Assembly (NCBI RefSeq): GCF_020523825.1
Contig: NZ_JAJALK010000001.1
Span: 372,001 to 436,000, forward strand
Direction: 5' to 3'
DNA: 64,000 bases
Origin: Methylobacterium brachiatum
Lineage (GTDB): Bacteria; Pseudomonadota; Alphaproteobacteria; Rhizobiales; Beijerinckiaceae
Position 1 is the first letter of the stretch; the number at the start of each line of letters is the position of its first letter. The translations under genes were made by a program, and so were the position numbers. Shown here one piece after another: positions 44,704 through 53,732 of this stretch. The notes under the pieces were generated by a model. It ran no database searches. It was not told the DNA's origin and worked only from the letters and a program-made list of their open reading frames with translations.

Positions 44704-46103
44704 TGGAACCGCTGCACTTCATCGAGAACCGCACCCTCGACGAGATCGCGGTGGGCGACACCGCCAGCCTGACCCGCACCCTGCGGGCGCAGGACATCAG
44801 CCTGTTCGCGCTGGTCTCCGGCGACGTGAATCCGGCCCATCTGGACAAGGATTACGCCGCCACCGACCGCTTCCACGGCGTGATCGCCCACGGGCTCTGG
44901 GGCGGGTCGCTGATCTCGGCCGTGCTCGGGACCGAGCTGCCGGGGCCGGGCACGATCTATCTCGGCCAGTCGCTGCGCTTCCTCCACCCGGTCCGGGTCG
45001 GCGACGCGATCACCGCCCGGGTGACCGTGCGCGAGAGAAACGCCGCAAATGCGCGCCTCGTGCTCGACTGCGTCTGCCTGAACGCCCGGGGCGACACGGT
45101 CATCACCGGCGAGGCCGAGGTCCTGGCCCCCACCGAGAAGGTGCGCCGGCCGCGGGCCCTCCTGCCCGAAGTCCATCTGCACGAGCGGGGCGTGCACTGG
45201 AACCGCCTGATCGCCGCGGCACGGGCCTTCGCCCCGGCCGCGACGGCCATCGTCCATCCCTGCGATGCGGCGTCCCTCGGCGGCGCCCTGGCGGCCCGGG
45301 AGGCCGGTCTGATCGTGCCGGTCCTGGTCGGACCCCGCGCCAAGGTCGAGGCGGCCGCCCGCGACGCCGGCCTCGCCCTCGATGGCATCGAGATCGTCGA
45401 CGTGCCCCACAGCCACGCCGCCGCCGAGCGCGCGGTGGCTCTGGCCCGAGCCGGGACGGTGGCGGCGCTGATGAAGGGGGCGCTGCACACCGACGAGATC
45501 CTGACGCCCGCCTTCGCCCGGGACACCGGCCTGCGGACGGAGCGGCGGATGAGCCACGTCTACGCCCTCGACGTGCCGGACTATCCCAAGCCTCTGTTCA
45601 TCACGGATGCCGCGGTGAATGTCGCGCCGAGCCTGGAGGACAAGCGCGACATCGTGCAGAACGCCATCGACCTGTGCCGGGCGCTCGGCCTCGCCGAGCC
45701 CAAGGTGGCGATCCTCTCGGCGGTGGAGACGGTCTCGACCAAGCTTGGCTCGACGCTGGACGCCGCCGCCCTGTGCAAGATGGCCGAGCGCGGCCAGATC
45801 ACCGGCGGATGGGTCGACGGACCGCTGGCCTTCGACAACGCGGTCTCCCGCCAGGCCGCCGCAGCGAAGGCGATTGCCTCGCCGGTCGCGGGCGAGGCCG
45901 ACATCCTCGTCGCGCCGGATCTCGTCTCCGGCAACATGCTGGCCAAGCAGCTGATCCACCTCGCGGGGGCCGACGCCGCCGGCCTGGTGCTCGGTGCGCG
46001 GGTACCGATCATCCTGACGAGCCGCTCCGACAGCCGGGAGGCACGGCTCGCGTCCTGCGCGCTGGCGCAGCTCTTCGCCCACCGCACCGGGACGCCCCCA
46101 TGA
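44703..46103 (+). CDS. Bifunctional MaoC-like hydratase / phosphate acetyl(butyryl)transferase
   Basis: A 466-residue fusion. Residues 1-145 form a MaoC hot-dog domain (ISLFALVSGDVNPAHLDKDY and FHGVIAHGLWGGSLISAVLG, the R-specific enoyl-CoA hydratase motif with Asp and His). Residues 165-460 form a phosphotransacetylase domain (VHPCDAASLGGALAAREAGL, MKGALHTDEILTPAF, MSHVYALDVPDYPKPLFITD, ALCKMAERGQITGGWVDGPL, ADILVAPDLVSGNMLAKQLI). The first half could supply (R)-3-hydroxyacyl-CoA to PhaC and the second interconverts acetyl phosphate and acetyl-CoA. It overlaps fabI upstream and ackA downstream (ATGA). Confidence 0.87.
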   Translation: MEPLHFIENRTLDEIAVGDTASLTRTLRAQDISLFALVSGDVNPAHLDKDYAATDRFHGVIAHGLWGGSLISAVLGTELPGPGTIYLGQSLRFLHPVRVGDAITARVTVRERNAANARLVLDCVCLNARGDTVITGEAEVLAPTEKVRRPRALLPEVHLHERGVHWNRLIAAARAFAPAATAIVHPCDAASLGGALAAREAGLIVPVLVGPRAKVEAAARDAGLALDGIEIVDVPHSHAAAERAVALARAGTVAALMKGALHTDEILTPAFARDTGLRTERRMSHVYALDVPDYPKPLFITDAAVNVAPSLEDKRDIVQNAIDLCRALGLAEPKVAILSAVETVSTKLGSTLDAAALCKMAERGQITGGWVDGPLAFDNAVSRQAAAAKAIASPVAGEADILVAPDLVSGNMLAKQLIHLAGADAAGLVLGARVPIILTSRSDSREARLASCALAQLFAHRTGTPP

Positions 46104-47278
46104 GCCCGACGATCCTCGTGCTGAATGCCGGCTCGTCGAGCCTCAAATTCGCGCTCTACGCCGCGGGCACCGCGGAAATCCTGTGCCGGGGCGGCGTCTC
46201 CGGCATCGGCGGTGCGGTGAAGGTCGCGGCGACCGGTGCGGAGGCGTCGTTCCTCGACGCCGCGCCGCCGGTCGCGCATGACGATCACGAGACCGCGGTG
46301 GCGTGGCTGCTCGACGCGTTGCGCCGCACCCCGCGTCTTGCCCCCGGGGCTGCCGGGCATCGCGTGGTCCATGGCGGAGCGGACTTCGCCGATCCGGTCC
46401 GTGTCGATGATGCGGTGCTGGAGGCCCTGGACCGCCTCGTGCCCCTGGCCCCGGCCCATCAGCCACACAATCTCGCGGCGATCCGGGCCGTCGGGAAGGC
46501 CTGGCCCGGCCTCCCGCAGGTCGCCTGTTTCGATACCGCCTTCCACCGGACGGTGCCGCGGCTGGCGCAGCTGTTCCCGATCCCGCACGCCCTCACGGAC
46601 GAGGGAATCGTCCGCTACGGCTTTCACGGCCTGTCCTACCAGCACATCGCAGAGGTGCTTCCGCAGATCGCCGGCGACGGGGCCGAGGGCCGGGTGATCG
46701 TCGCCCATCTCGGGCACGGCGCGAGCCTCTGCGCCCTGAAGGCGCGCCGCAGCGTGGCGACCACGATGGGGTTCACCGCCTTCGACGGGCTGATGATGGG
46801 CACCCGCTCCGGAGCCATCGACCCCGGATTGGTGCTCCACCTGATCCGCGAGCGCGGCCTGGATCCGGAGGCCGTCGCGGACCTCCTGAATGCGCGCTCC
46901 GGCCTCCTCGGAGTCTCGGGGCTGAGCGACGATGTCCGGGTGCTTCAGGACAGCTCCGATCCGCGCGCCGCCGAGGCCCTCGCCCTGTTCGCCTACCGGG
47001 CGGTGCGCGAGGCGGGCTCGCTCATGGCCGCGCTGGGCGGCCTCGACGCGCTCGTGTTCACGGCCGGCATCGGCGAGCACGCCCCTGCGGTCAGGGCGGC
47101 GATCTGCGCCGGTCTGGCCTGGGCCGGGATCGCCCTCGACGAGACACGCAACGAAGCCGGCGCCGGGCGGATCAGCCGGGACGGATCCGGGATCGCCGTC
47201 TACGTAATCCCGGCCGACGAGGAGGCGCCGATCGCCCGGGCGGTCGATCGTCTCGTGTTCGGCGCCTTGCCGGACTGA
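46100..47278 (+). CDS. ackA: Acetate kinase
   Basis: A 392-residue member of the acetate/propionate kinase family. It shows ILVLNAGSSSLKFALY (phosphate 1 motif), GHRVVHGG, VACFDTAFHRTVPRLAQLFP, YGFHGLSYQHIAEVLP, VIVAHLGHGASLCALKARRS, GFTAFDGLMMGTRSGAIDPG and FTAGIGEHAPAVRAAICAGL. The enzyme converts acetyl phosphate plus ADP to acetate plus ATP. Overlap with the Pta-domain gene makes a complete acetyl-CoA/acetyl-P/acetate route in one operon, and the phosphoketolase at 60.8 kb would feed it acetyl phosphate. The gene ends 21 bp from the convergent APH-like gene. Confidence 0.92.
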   Translation: MSPTILVLNAGSSSLKFALYAAGTAEILCRGGVSGIGGAVKVAATGAEASFLDAAPPVAHDDHETAVAWLLDALRRTPRLAPGAAGHRVVHGGADFADPVRVDDAVLEALDRLVPLAPAHQPHNLAAIRAVGKAWPGLPQVACFDTAFHRTVPRLAQLFPIPHALTDEGIVRYGFHGLSYQHIAEVLPQIAGDGAEGRVIVAHLGHGASLCALKARRSVATTMGFTAFDGLMMGTRSGAIDPGLVLHLIRERGLDPEAVADLLNARSGLLGVSGLSDDVRVLQDSSDPRAAEALALFAYRAVREAGSLMAALGGLDALVFTAGIGEHAPAVRAAICAGLAWAGIALDETRNEAGAGRISRDGSGIAVYVIPADEEAPIARAVDRLVFGALPD

Positions 47279-47299
47279 CCGGGCTACGAGGCCGCAGCC

Positions 47300-48835
47300 T
47301 TATCGCCGGACGCGCGCCCGGCCGTCGTCGCACAGCGCGTGCACGGCGTCGCGCAACGCATCCAGGGGTTGCCCGGCATCGAGGCGATGCCAGACGATCG
47401 CCCCGGGGTCGCGCGCGAGCTGGCCGGACAGGACCGCCACGGTTGCGTCGGACGGATCGTTCGTCCGCCCCTCGACCCGGCGCGCCAGCGTCGCCGCCGG
47501 CGCTTCCAGCCAGATCCCGCAGAACCCGATGCCCAGCTCTTCGGCGGCCGCCGCGATGGCCGCCCGCGCGTCCGGACGGTCGAACACCGCATCCGCGACG
47601 GCGCAATGGCCGGCGGCCAGGACGCGCCGCGCCTCCCGTCGCAGCGCGGCATAGACCTGCGCCGAAACCGCCGGCTCGTAGGCCGCGGGCGGCAGACGCG
47701 TCAGGGCGTCGGCCCCGTGCAGGCGCTTGCGGATGCGATCGCTCGCCAGGATGCGGGCGCCCGGGGCTCGGCCGAGCCCCGGCGCGACCGAGGCGGCCAC
47801 GCTCGACTTGCCCGAGCCGCTGAATCCCCCGATCGCGAGCAGTCGCGCGGGCGCCTCGGCGAGGAGGCTGTCGGCGAGATCGATATAGGCCCGCGCCTCC
47901 GCGATGGTGGCTGTGGGATCGGGCGCATCGGCCGCCTGGGCACCCGTGACGTGGGCACGGATCACCGCGCGCAACGCCATCAGGAACGGCAGCAGGCCGA
48001 TCCCATCGGTCTCGTCGGCCTCGTCGAGGTAGCGATTGAACAGAAGGTTCGCGAGGTCGAACCGCGCCCGGTGCCACAAGTCCATCAGCACGAAGGCGAG
48101 GTCGTAGAGGACGTCCGTCGTCGCGATGTCCTCGCTGAACTCGATGCAGTCGAACGGCGTCGGCACGCCCTCGAACAGGCAGATGTTGCGCAGGGTGAGG
48201 GCGCCGTGACAGCGGCGGACCTTGCCGGCGGCGCGGCGCGCATCGAGGAGCGTTGCGTGCCGCTCCAGGGCCGCACGGAAACGCGCCGACAGCGCCTGGG
48301 CCTCGGCCTCCGGGACGAGGCCGGCGTTCCGGAGCGCGGCATCGTTCATGGCGATGAGCTTCGCGATGGCGGCGGTCCCACCGTGGTCGCGGCTGATCGC
48401 GGCGTCGGCATGGAACGCCGCGATGCGGTGGGCGAGGTCGGCGATGTGGGTGGGGCCAAGGCGTCCGGACCGCGCCATGGCGTCGAACAGGTCCGCCTCG
48501 GGAAACCGCCGCATCTCCACCACCGCGTCGACCAGCGCGCCGGACCCGTCGAAGGTCAGCGCGCCCCCGGGTTCGCGCGTGATCCGGCGGACGCCGCAAT
48601 AGAGCGCGGGCGCCGTGCGCCGGTTGAGCGCGACTTCCGCCTGGCAGGCCGCGAGCCGGAGCTCGGGCGTCGAGAAATCGAGATAGGGGAAGCGGACCGC
48701 GCGCTTGCATTTGAGCACGCGATCTCCCGCCAGGAACAGGCTGGAAATATGCGTGGAGACCCTCTCGACCGTCCCGTCGCCCGCCAGTGCGCGGGTCAGG
48801 AATTGCGCGACGTCGATCTGGCTCTCGGGCAGCAT
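47300..48835 (-). CDS. Fused aminoglycoside-phosphotransferase-like / AAA (gluconate-kinase-like) protein
   Basis: A 511-residue two-domain protein. The N-terminal 320 residues resemble the APH kinase-like fold, with RFPYLDFSTPELRLAACQAE and the catalytic-loop equivalent KVRRCHGALTLRNICLFEGV followed by FDCIEFSEDIATTDVLYDLA (metal-binding Asp). The C-terminal 180 residues are a P-loop kinase domain with LAIGGFSGSGKSSVAASVAP (Walker A) and ARILASDRIRKRLHG. Such fusions are widespread in proteobacteria, and their substrate is unknown. The gene begins 21 bp after the end of the Mg2+ P-type ATPase gene on the same strand and may be co-transcribed with it. Confidence 0.82.
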   Translation of the reverse strand: MLPESQIDVAQFLTRALAGDGTVERVSTHISSLFLAGDRVLKCKRAVRFPYLDFSTPELRLAACQAEVALNRRTAPALYCGVRRITREPGGALTFDGSGALVDAVVEMRRFPEADLFDAMARSGRLGPTHIADLAHRIAAFHADAAISRDHGGTAAIAKLIAMNDAALRNAGLVPEAEAQALSARFRAALERHATLLDARRAAGKVRRCHGALTLRNICLFEGVPTPFDCIEFSEDIATTDVLYDLAFVLMDLWHRARFDLANLLFNRYLDEADETDGIGLLPFLMALRAVIRAHVTGAQAADAPDPTATIAEARAYIDLADSLLAEAPARLLAIGGFSGSGKSSVAASVAPGLGRAPGARILASDRIRKRLHGADALTRLPPAAYEPAVSAQVYAALRREARRVLAAGHCAVADAVFDRPDARAAIAAAAEELGIGFCGIWLEAPAATLARRVEGRTNDPSDATVAVLSGQLARDPGAIVWHRLDAGQPLDALRDAVHALCDDGRARVRR

Positions 48836-48856
48836 GCGGGGCGTCCTCGACGGGGA

Positions 48857-51486
48857 TCAGGCGGGTCTCGTCCGGACCCGCTCCGCGGATACGGCCGCCC
48901 CCGCGCCGGCCGTGCCGACCGACCCGAGGGCGAACGGTTTCACGATCTCGGCCACGACCAGGTACGCGACGGTGATCGCGGCGATTCCGGCCAGGACCGG
49001 GGCGGGCGGCACGACGAAGCCGATCCATGCGCCGGCCGGCGTGAACGGGAGCGCGAGCGCGACCGCCAGCGCGAGCAGCGAGGACCCGGCCAGCACGGCG
49101 CTCGGCCGATTGTGCCAGGGGCGCCCGATCGTGCGGATCACGAAGATGACCAGGATCTGTGTGGCCATCGATTCGAGGAACCAGGCGGTGCGGAACTCGT
49201 CCGGCCTGGCGCCGAAGACGACGAGCAGGAGCGCGAAGGTCGCCAGATCGAACAGGGACGAGAGCGGTCCCATCACGCCGGCGAACCGGATCAGCCGCGC
49301 CATGTCCCAGGCCTGGGGCCGCGCAACCGCCTCGTCCGGCACGCCGTCGAACGGGATGCCGACCTCGGACAGGTCGTAGATCAGGTTGTTGAGCAGGATC
49401 TGGGTGGGCAGCATCGGCAGGAACGGCAGCGCCACCGAGGCCGCGGCATGGACAGCATGTTGCCGAAATTCGAGCTGGCGCCCATGCGGACGTATTTGAG
49501 GATGTTGGCGAAGGTCCGGCGCCCTTCGGTGACGCCGTCGGCCACGACCGCAAGGTCGGGGGCGAGCAGGATCATGTCGGCGGCGGCCTGGGCGACACCG
49601 GTGGCACCTTCGACCGAGAGGCCGATATCGGCCTGCCGCAGCCCGGGCGCGTCGTTGATGCCGTCGCCCAGGAAGCCCACCACCGCGCCGTTGGCCTTGA
49701 GGGCCCGCACCACCCGCACCTTCTGGTCCGGCGTGAGGCGGCCGAAGGCTTCGACCTCGCGCACCCGCACGGCCAGGGCCTCGTCGGTCAGGGCCGCGAC
49801 CTCAGGGCCGGACAGGGTGACCTCGGCCTTCAGGCCGACAAGTCCCGCGAGGCGGCGCACCACGACCGGATCGTCGCCGGACAGGATCTTCACGTGCACG
49901 CCGGCCTGCGCGAGCCGGGCGATGGCCGCGGCGGCGGTCGCCTTGGGCGGGTCGGCGAACGCGCAGAACCCCTCGAACACGAGATCGGCCTCGTCCCCGG
50001 GCTCGACCGCGCCGACCGGCCCCGTCCAGACCCGCGAGGCGATCGCGATGCTGCGCAGTCCCGCCTCGGCCAGCGCCTGCACCCGGCCGAGCGCCTGCTC
50101 GCGCTCCGCCGGGGAGAATGGCCGGACTTGGCCGTCCGCGCGCCGGCTGGCGCAGGCCGCGAGCACCGCCTCCGGCGCCCCTTTCACGATCAGGATTGCC
50201 CCCTCTGGGCCCTCGGCCAGGATCGAGCCGGTCCGCTTGGCGTAATCGAAGGCCCGGCGGCTCGCGAGGCGCCATCCCGCCGCCGCACCGGGCTCGGCCC
50301 GGACCAGGGCGGCGTCGAGGGAGCCTCGGTCGCCGCCGAGATCGGCCGCGATGGCCGCGAGCCTGGCAGGCCGCGAATCCTCGCCGCCGGCGGCGTCGAG
50401 GCTGCGGGCCAGGGCGATCTCCGCGGAGGTCAGGGTGCCGGTCTTGTCCGTGCACAGGATCGTCATGGCGCCCAGATCGTGGATGGCGGCGAGCCGCTTC
50501 ACAATCACCTTGCGCTTGGCCATGCGCAGCGCGCCGCGCGCGAGCGTCACGGTGGTGATCATCGGCAGCAATTCGGGGGTGAGACCGACCGCCAGCGCGA
50601 CGGCGAAGAGCAGCGAGTCGAGGACGGGCCGGCCGAAGGTGACGCGTAGGGCGAGGACGGCGATGACCAGGGCCATCGTCAGCCGCGCGACAACCAGGCC
50701 GAACGCGCGCAGGTCGTTCTGGAAGGGCGACGAATCCGCGGCCTCGGCCAGGGATGCCGCCGCAGCGCCGAACACCGTGGTGGCGCCCGTGGCGGCGACC
50801 AGGGCGACGGCCTCACCCGTCTGGGCGACCGCGCCGCGGAACAGCGCGTTCGACGCCTCGGCCGGGCTCGCCGCGGTGACGGATCCGGGGCGCTTCTCCA
50901 CGGGATAAGGCTCGCCGGTCAGGGCGGCCTCCGCGGCCGTGAAGGCGCTGGCCTCGATGATCAGGGCATCGGCCGGGACGATGTCGCCGGCCCGGACCCG
51001 TATGATGTCGCCGGGCACCACCGCGTCGACCGGGACGGTGACGAAGCCGCCGTCACGCCTGACCTCCGCCTTGAGCGCCACCGACCGGCGCAGGGCTTCC
51101 GCCGCCCGGAGGGCATGCCCCTCCTGGACCGTGTCGAGGCCGACGGAGAGCGTGAGGATGGCGGCGATGATCACCCCGCCGATCCAGTCGCCGGTCACGA
51201 TCGAGACCAGCGCCGCCGCCAGAAGGATGAGCGAGAGCGGCTCCATGAACCGCCGCAACACCGCCCGCAGGGCGCCCTCGGTTCGTGCGGCGGCATCGAC
51301 GTTGGCCCCATAGGCGCCCAGCCGACGGGCGGCCTCCGCGGACGAGAGGCCGTCGAGACCGCAGGCCAAAGCTGCCGACAGGCTCTCGGGCGTTGCCGTC
51401 CAGAAACTCGGCTCGGGCGGTCCGGGGCGCGGCCCAGTCGGCGAAGCGGTGGTGGGGGAACGTTGAAAGAGGGCGCGTCTCGACAT
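48857..51486 (-). pseudogene. mgtA: Mg2+-importing P-type ATPase with a one-base deletion
   Basis: A P3B-type magnesium transporter. The first 680 or so residues read in one frame with TGEPYPVEKRP, the helix-4 motif VGLTPELLPMITTVTLARGA (diagnostic of MgtA/MgtB), the phosphorylated Asp347 in CTDKTGTLT, and GFLGDGINDAPGLRQADIGL. After NFGNMLSM the frame goes off into PRPRWRC and stops at 49381. The true C-terminal domain (VALPFLPMLPTQILLNNLIY, with the remaining transmembrane helices) continues in another frame to 48857. One missing C on the plus strand near 49446-49447 (CGGCATG where CGGCCATG is expected) explains it: the repaired sequence reads MLSMAAASVALPFLP. Real inactivation or sequence error cannot be told apart here. 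Confidence 0.85.
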
Positions 51487-51620
51487 CGAGGAATTCCGTT
51501 GACGCAGGCAGCGACCCGGGCATGGCGCCGCTCAAACCGATGCGCACTGGCCCGGTCCCGCGAATGCCGCGGCAGCCCACGGAGCCGCGGGAGGGGGCTG
51601 TTTCTCCCTGGGGGGGGCGG

Positions 51621-51657
51621 GCGTCGCGGGCCACCCGGTTCGCTTGGCCCGCGACGC
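51621..51657. terminator. Perfect 13-bp hairpin
   Basis: GCGTCGCGGGCCA (51621-51633) and TGGCCCGCGACGC (51645-51657) pair perfectly around an 11-base loop, downstream of the cydA remnant and upstream of mgtA. It is probably the original terminator of the lost operon on the minus strand. Confidence 0.6.
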
Positions 51658-51724
51658 GCCGGGCCCGTGGTGGTCCGATATCACCCGGCCTTCGGCAGCC
51701 ACCGGCGCAGGAGGGCGATGGCCG

Positions 51725-51844
51725 TCAGCCCGGCGATGCCAGCGGCCTGATGGTGAAGGTGGGGAACAGGACGTGCCAGACGACGGTGAGGGCGAATTGC
51801 GCGCGGGCGAGGTCCACCGCGCTGGGTAAGGTAAGGGGCGGCAT
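51725..51844 (-). pseudogene. cydA: Cytochrome bd oxidase subunit I (cydA), N-terminal remnant
   Basis: A 39-codon frame starting at ATG 51844 encodes VDLARAQFALTVVWHVLFPT then FTI, the opening of cytochrome bd quinol oxidase subunit I (typically LSRAQFALTVVFHILFPTFTI), before switching to unrelated RPLASPG and a stop. Full CydA has more than 450 residues, so nearly the whole gene and any cydB partner are missing. An FNR/FixK-type box lies 71 bp upstream at 51915, as expected for a low-oxygen oxidase. The sequence after the break, in a different frame, reads AGIAGLTAIALLRRWLPKAG and then a stop; it may be the end of another deleted gene. Confidence 0.7.
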
Positions 51845-52204
51845 CGGGTACTCCGGCTGAGCCTAAAACTTTCGACTCGGTGCCCCATGCTTGGCCGGTG
51901 CGGTCCGCGACGCCTTGCGCTGGATCAAGACAGGTGCGGTATCGGCGTCGCGGCGCAGGGGCTCGGTCGGACCGGACGCGGCCAAACCTTTGAGAACCCC
52001 GCCTTCCTGAACGGCCGGACTCTGCGGGCTGATGGCGGCCTCTTCTGGCGATCGGAATGAGGCCGGCTGCGTCGCGCGGGCGCGGCCGCGAGCAGAGCCC
52101 GGCCATGCCCATTCCGCATCCGACGCGGCGGCGCCGGAGATGACCGCTACACAGCGGGACCGAGCATCAGCTCCCCCGGTGAGAGGCAGTCGGCGGCCGC
52201 CCGT
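51845..52204. other. Upstream region of the cydA remnant
   Basis: About 360 bp between the cydA remnant and the proline-rich gene. It contains the FNR-type box at 51915 and nothing else that I can support. Confidence 0.45.
51915..51928. promoter_or_regulatory. FNR/FixK-type box (cydA remnant)
   Basis: TTGCGCTGGATCAA, identical to the boxes at 54821 and 55631. It lies 71 bp upstream of the cydA remnant's ATG (51844, minus strand), a spacing fitting activation from about -41.5. Confidence 0.65.
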
Positions 52205-52396
52205 TCAGGGCACGATCTCGGGCGGCATCCCGCCGGGGATGCCGAGCGGCTCGTTCGCCGGCGGGACGTCCTCCCGCCCCGGGCCGGGCATGCCCAGCGG
52301 CTCGGGGAGCGGGTCCTGGCTGGGTTCCGGCGGGTGGGCCGGGGTCGGCGGCGGGAAGCCCGGATCGGGCTGGCCGGGCTGGCTCGGATTGAACAT
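52205..52396 (-). CDS. Small proline-rich protein
   Basis: A 63-residue product that is about one third proline, with imperfect repeats PLPEPLGMPGPG, EPLGIPGG and MPPEIVP. It has no signal peptide, membrane span or cysteine. Low-complexity Pro/Gly-rich short proteins of this kind occur in alphaproteobacteria, function unknown. It starts 17 bp after the stop of the universal stress gene on the same strand and is probably co-transcribed from the FNR-type promoter at 53300. The ATG at 52396 is the start nearest to the repeats. Confidence 0.55.
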   Translation of the reverse strand: MFNPSQPGQPDPGFPPPTPAHPPEPSQDPLPEPLGMPGPGREDVPPANEPLGIPGGMPPEIVP

Positions 52397-52413
52397 CGGC
52401 GTGCTCGCGCAGC

Positions 52414-53235
52414 TCAGTGGGACATGAGGCAACAGATGGAGGCGTTCTTGAGCAGGTCGCGCGTGACCCCGCCGAAGAACCACTCCCGCAGGCGGCTGTA
52501 GCCGTAGGCGCCGGTCACGATCAGGTCGGCGCCGAACGCGCTCGCCCCCGTCCGGAGGTCGTCCGCCACGGTCCAGCCCGAGCGCTTGGCCTGCAGCGCC
52601 CTCGCATTGACCGCGTGCAGCGACAGGTAGCGGACCACGTCCTCGATCTCGGATCGGTTCTCGACATCGTCGGCGATGCGCATCACCTGAACGGCCTCGG
52701 CCCGCCTGAGGATGGGCATGGCGTCCGACAGCGCCCGGCGCGTCTGGGGCGTGTTCTTCCAGCCGACGACGATGCGTTCGGCCGCCAGGTGCTCGGTGCC
52801 GGGCGGGACCGCCAGGACCGGGCGGCCGAGCCCCATCAGCACGTCACCGATCTCGACGGCCATGCCGGGCGTGACGCCCTCGTCGTCGGCGTAGCGTCCG
52901 ACGACGATGAGGTCGGCCGCCCGCGCCTGCTGCTCGAGGAAGCGGACCGGAGGCTCGAGATCGGAGCGCCACTCGACGCGGTCGTTGAGGCAGGCGGCGT
53001 GTTGGAACACCTGCTCGGCACCTGCGAGGCCGTTCAGGGCCGCCTGGCGGATCTCTTCGATGACCATGCCCATGGGCACGGCCGTCTCGCCGTACCCTTG
53101 CGGGTAATCGGGCCGGCAGGCGGCGGTGCCGATGAGGCGCGCGCCGAGACGGAGCGCCAGGTCCGACGCGAGCCGGACCCGTGCTGGGGCATGCAGGCCG
53201 TCATCGACCGCGACCATGATGCTGGCGTAGGACAT
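52414..53235 (-). CDS. Universal stress protein (two UspA-like domains)
   Basis: A 273-residue cytoplasmic protein with tandem Usp folds. The first has SYASIMVAVDDG and RAADLIVVGRYAD; the second has RIVVGWKNTPQTRRALSDAM, GADLIVTGAYGYSRLREWFF and ends in GGVTRDLLKNASICCLMSH, the G-2x-G-9x-G-S/T-like nucleotide loop of ATP-binding Usps. It shares the CCLMSH ending with those at 56452 and 58759, so these are paralogues. It lies 65 bp downstream of an FNR/FixK-type box, suggesting induction at low oxygen. The ATG at 53235 directly precedes the first strand. Confidence 0.87.
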   Translation of the reverse strand: MSYASIMVAVDDGLHAPARVRLASDLALRLGARLIGTAACRPDYPQGYGETAVPMGMVIEEIRQAALNGLAGAEQVFQHAACLNDRVEWRSDLEPPVRFLEQQARAADLIVVGRYADDEGVTPGMAVEIGDVLMGLGRPVLAVPPGTEHLAAERIVVGWKNTPQTRRALSDAMPILRRAEAVQVMRIADDVENRSEIEDVVRYLSLHAVNARALQAKRSGWTVADDLRTGASAFGADLIVTGAYGYSRLREWFFGGVTRDLLKNASICCLMSH

Positions 53236-53299
53236 GGGGCTCGCTCCTGCGAGAGGGGGATCGAAGGACCCAGCTTGCGGGCGCTCGGGTGACGCGGCC

Positions 53300-53313
53300 T
53301 TGATCTGTCTCAA
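53300..53313. promoter_or_regulatory. FNR/FixK-type box (universal stress gene)
   Basis: TTGATCTGTCTCAA, 65 bp upstream of the universal stress protein start at 53235 on the minus strand. It matches the TTGA-N6-TCAA consensus except T for the first base of the second half-site's core. Confidence 0.6.
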
Positions 53314-53375
53314 CCCCCGGTCGTCGTGGGCGGGAGAAGGGAGCCGCTGCTGCGCGTGCAGCGCGCCGCGTCGTT

Positions 53376-53732
53376 TCAGCGGCTCCCGGGTTCGGAAGCC
53401 TTCAGGCCGAGAATGTCGTCGATGACCGCGTCCGTCTCGTCCCTGTTCAGCCGCAGGCTCGGCATCCGCTGATGGTGGCTTTGCAGGAAGACGTTGAGGG
53501 CGAGCCCCGTCGTCGACGGCATATGGGCGATGCTCACGAAGGACGGGCCGACGAACCCGCCCTCCTGCGGTTCGCGTCCCATGACGTGGCACTGGCTGCA
53601 GAGCTGCACGGCGACGGTCCAGCCCCGGACGCGATGGTTTTCAGCGCAGGCAGCAGATGCCGGGTCGCAGGCGCGGGCGATCAGCAGGCCGGCCAGGATT
53701 GCGGTTCGGACGGTGCGGATCGAGCTCGTCAT
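53376..53732 (-). CDS. Small periplasmic c-type cytochrome
   Basis: A 118-residue protein with a signal peptide (ILAGLLIARACDPASAACAE) and one haem-c site CSQCH (C45, C48, H49). A Met in HHQRMPSLRLNRDETDAVID is the likely distal ligand, and the helix pair around it is typical of class I cytochrome c. It would carry electrons in the periplasm. Its ATG overlaps the stop of the SPW-repeat gene (ATGA), so it is co-transcribed from the FNR-type promoter at 54185. A second small cytochrome in the same regulon lies at 58430-58759. Confidence 0.82.
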   Translation of the reverse strand: MTSSIRTVRTAILAGLLIARACDPASAACAENHRVRGWTVAVQLCSQCHVMGREPQEGGFVGPSFVSIAHMPSTTGLALNVFLQSHHQRMPSLRLNRDETDAVIDDILGLKASEPGSR

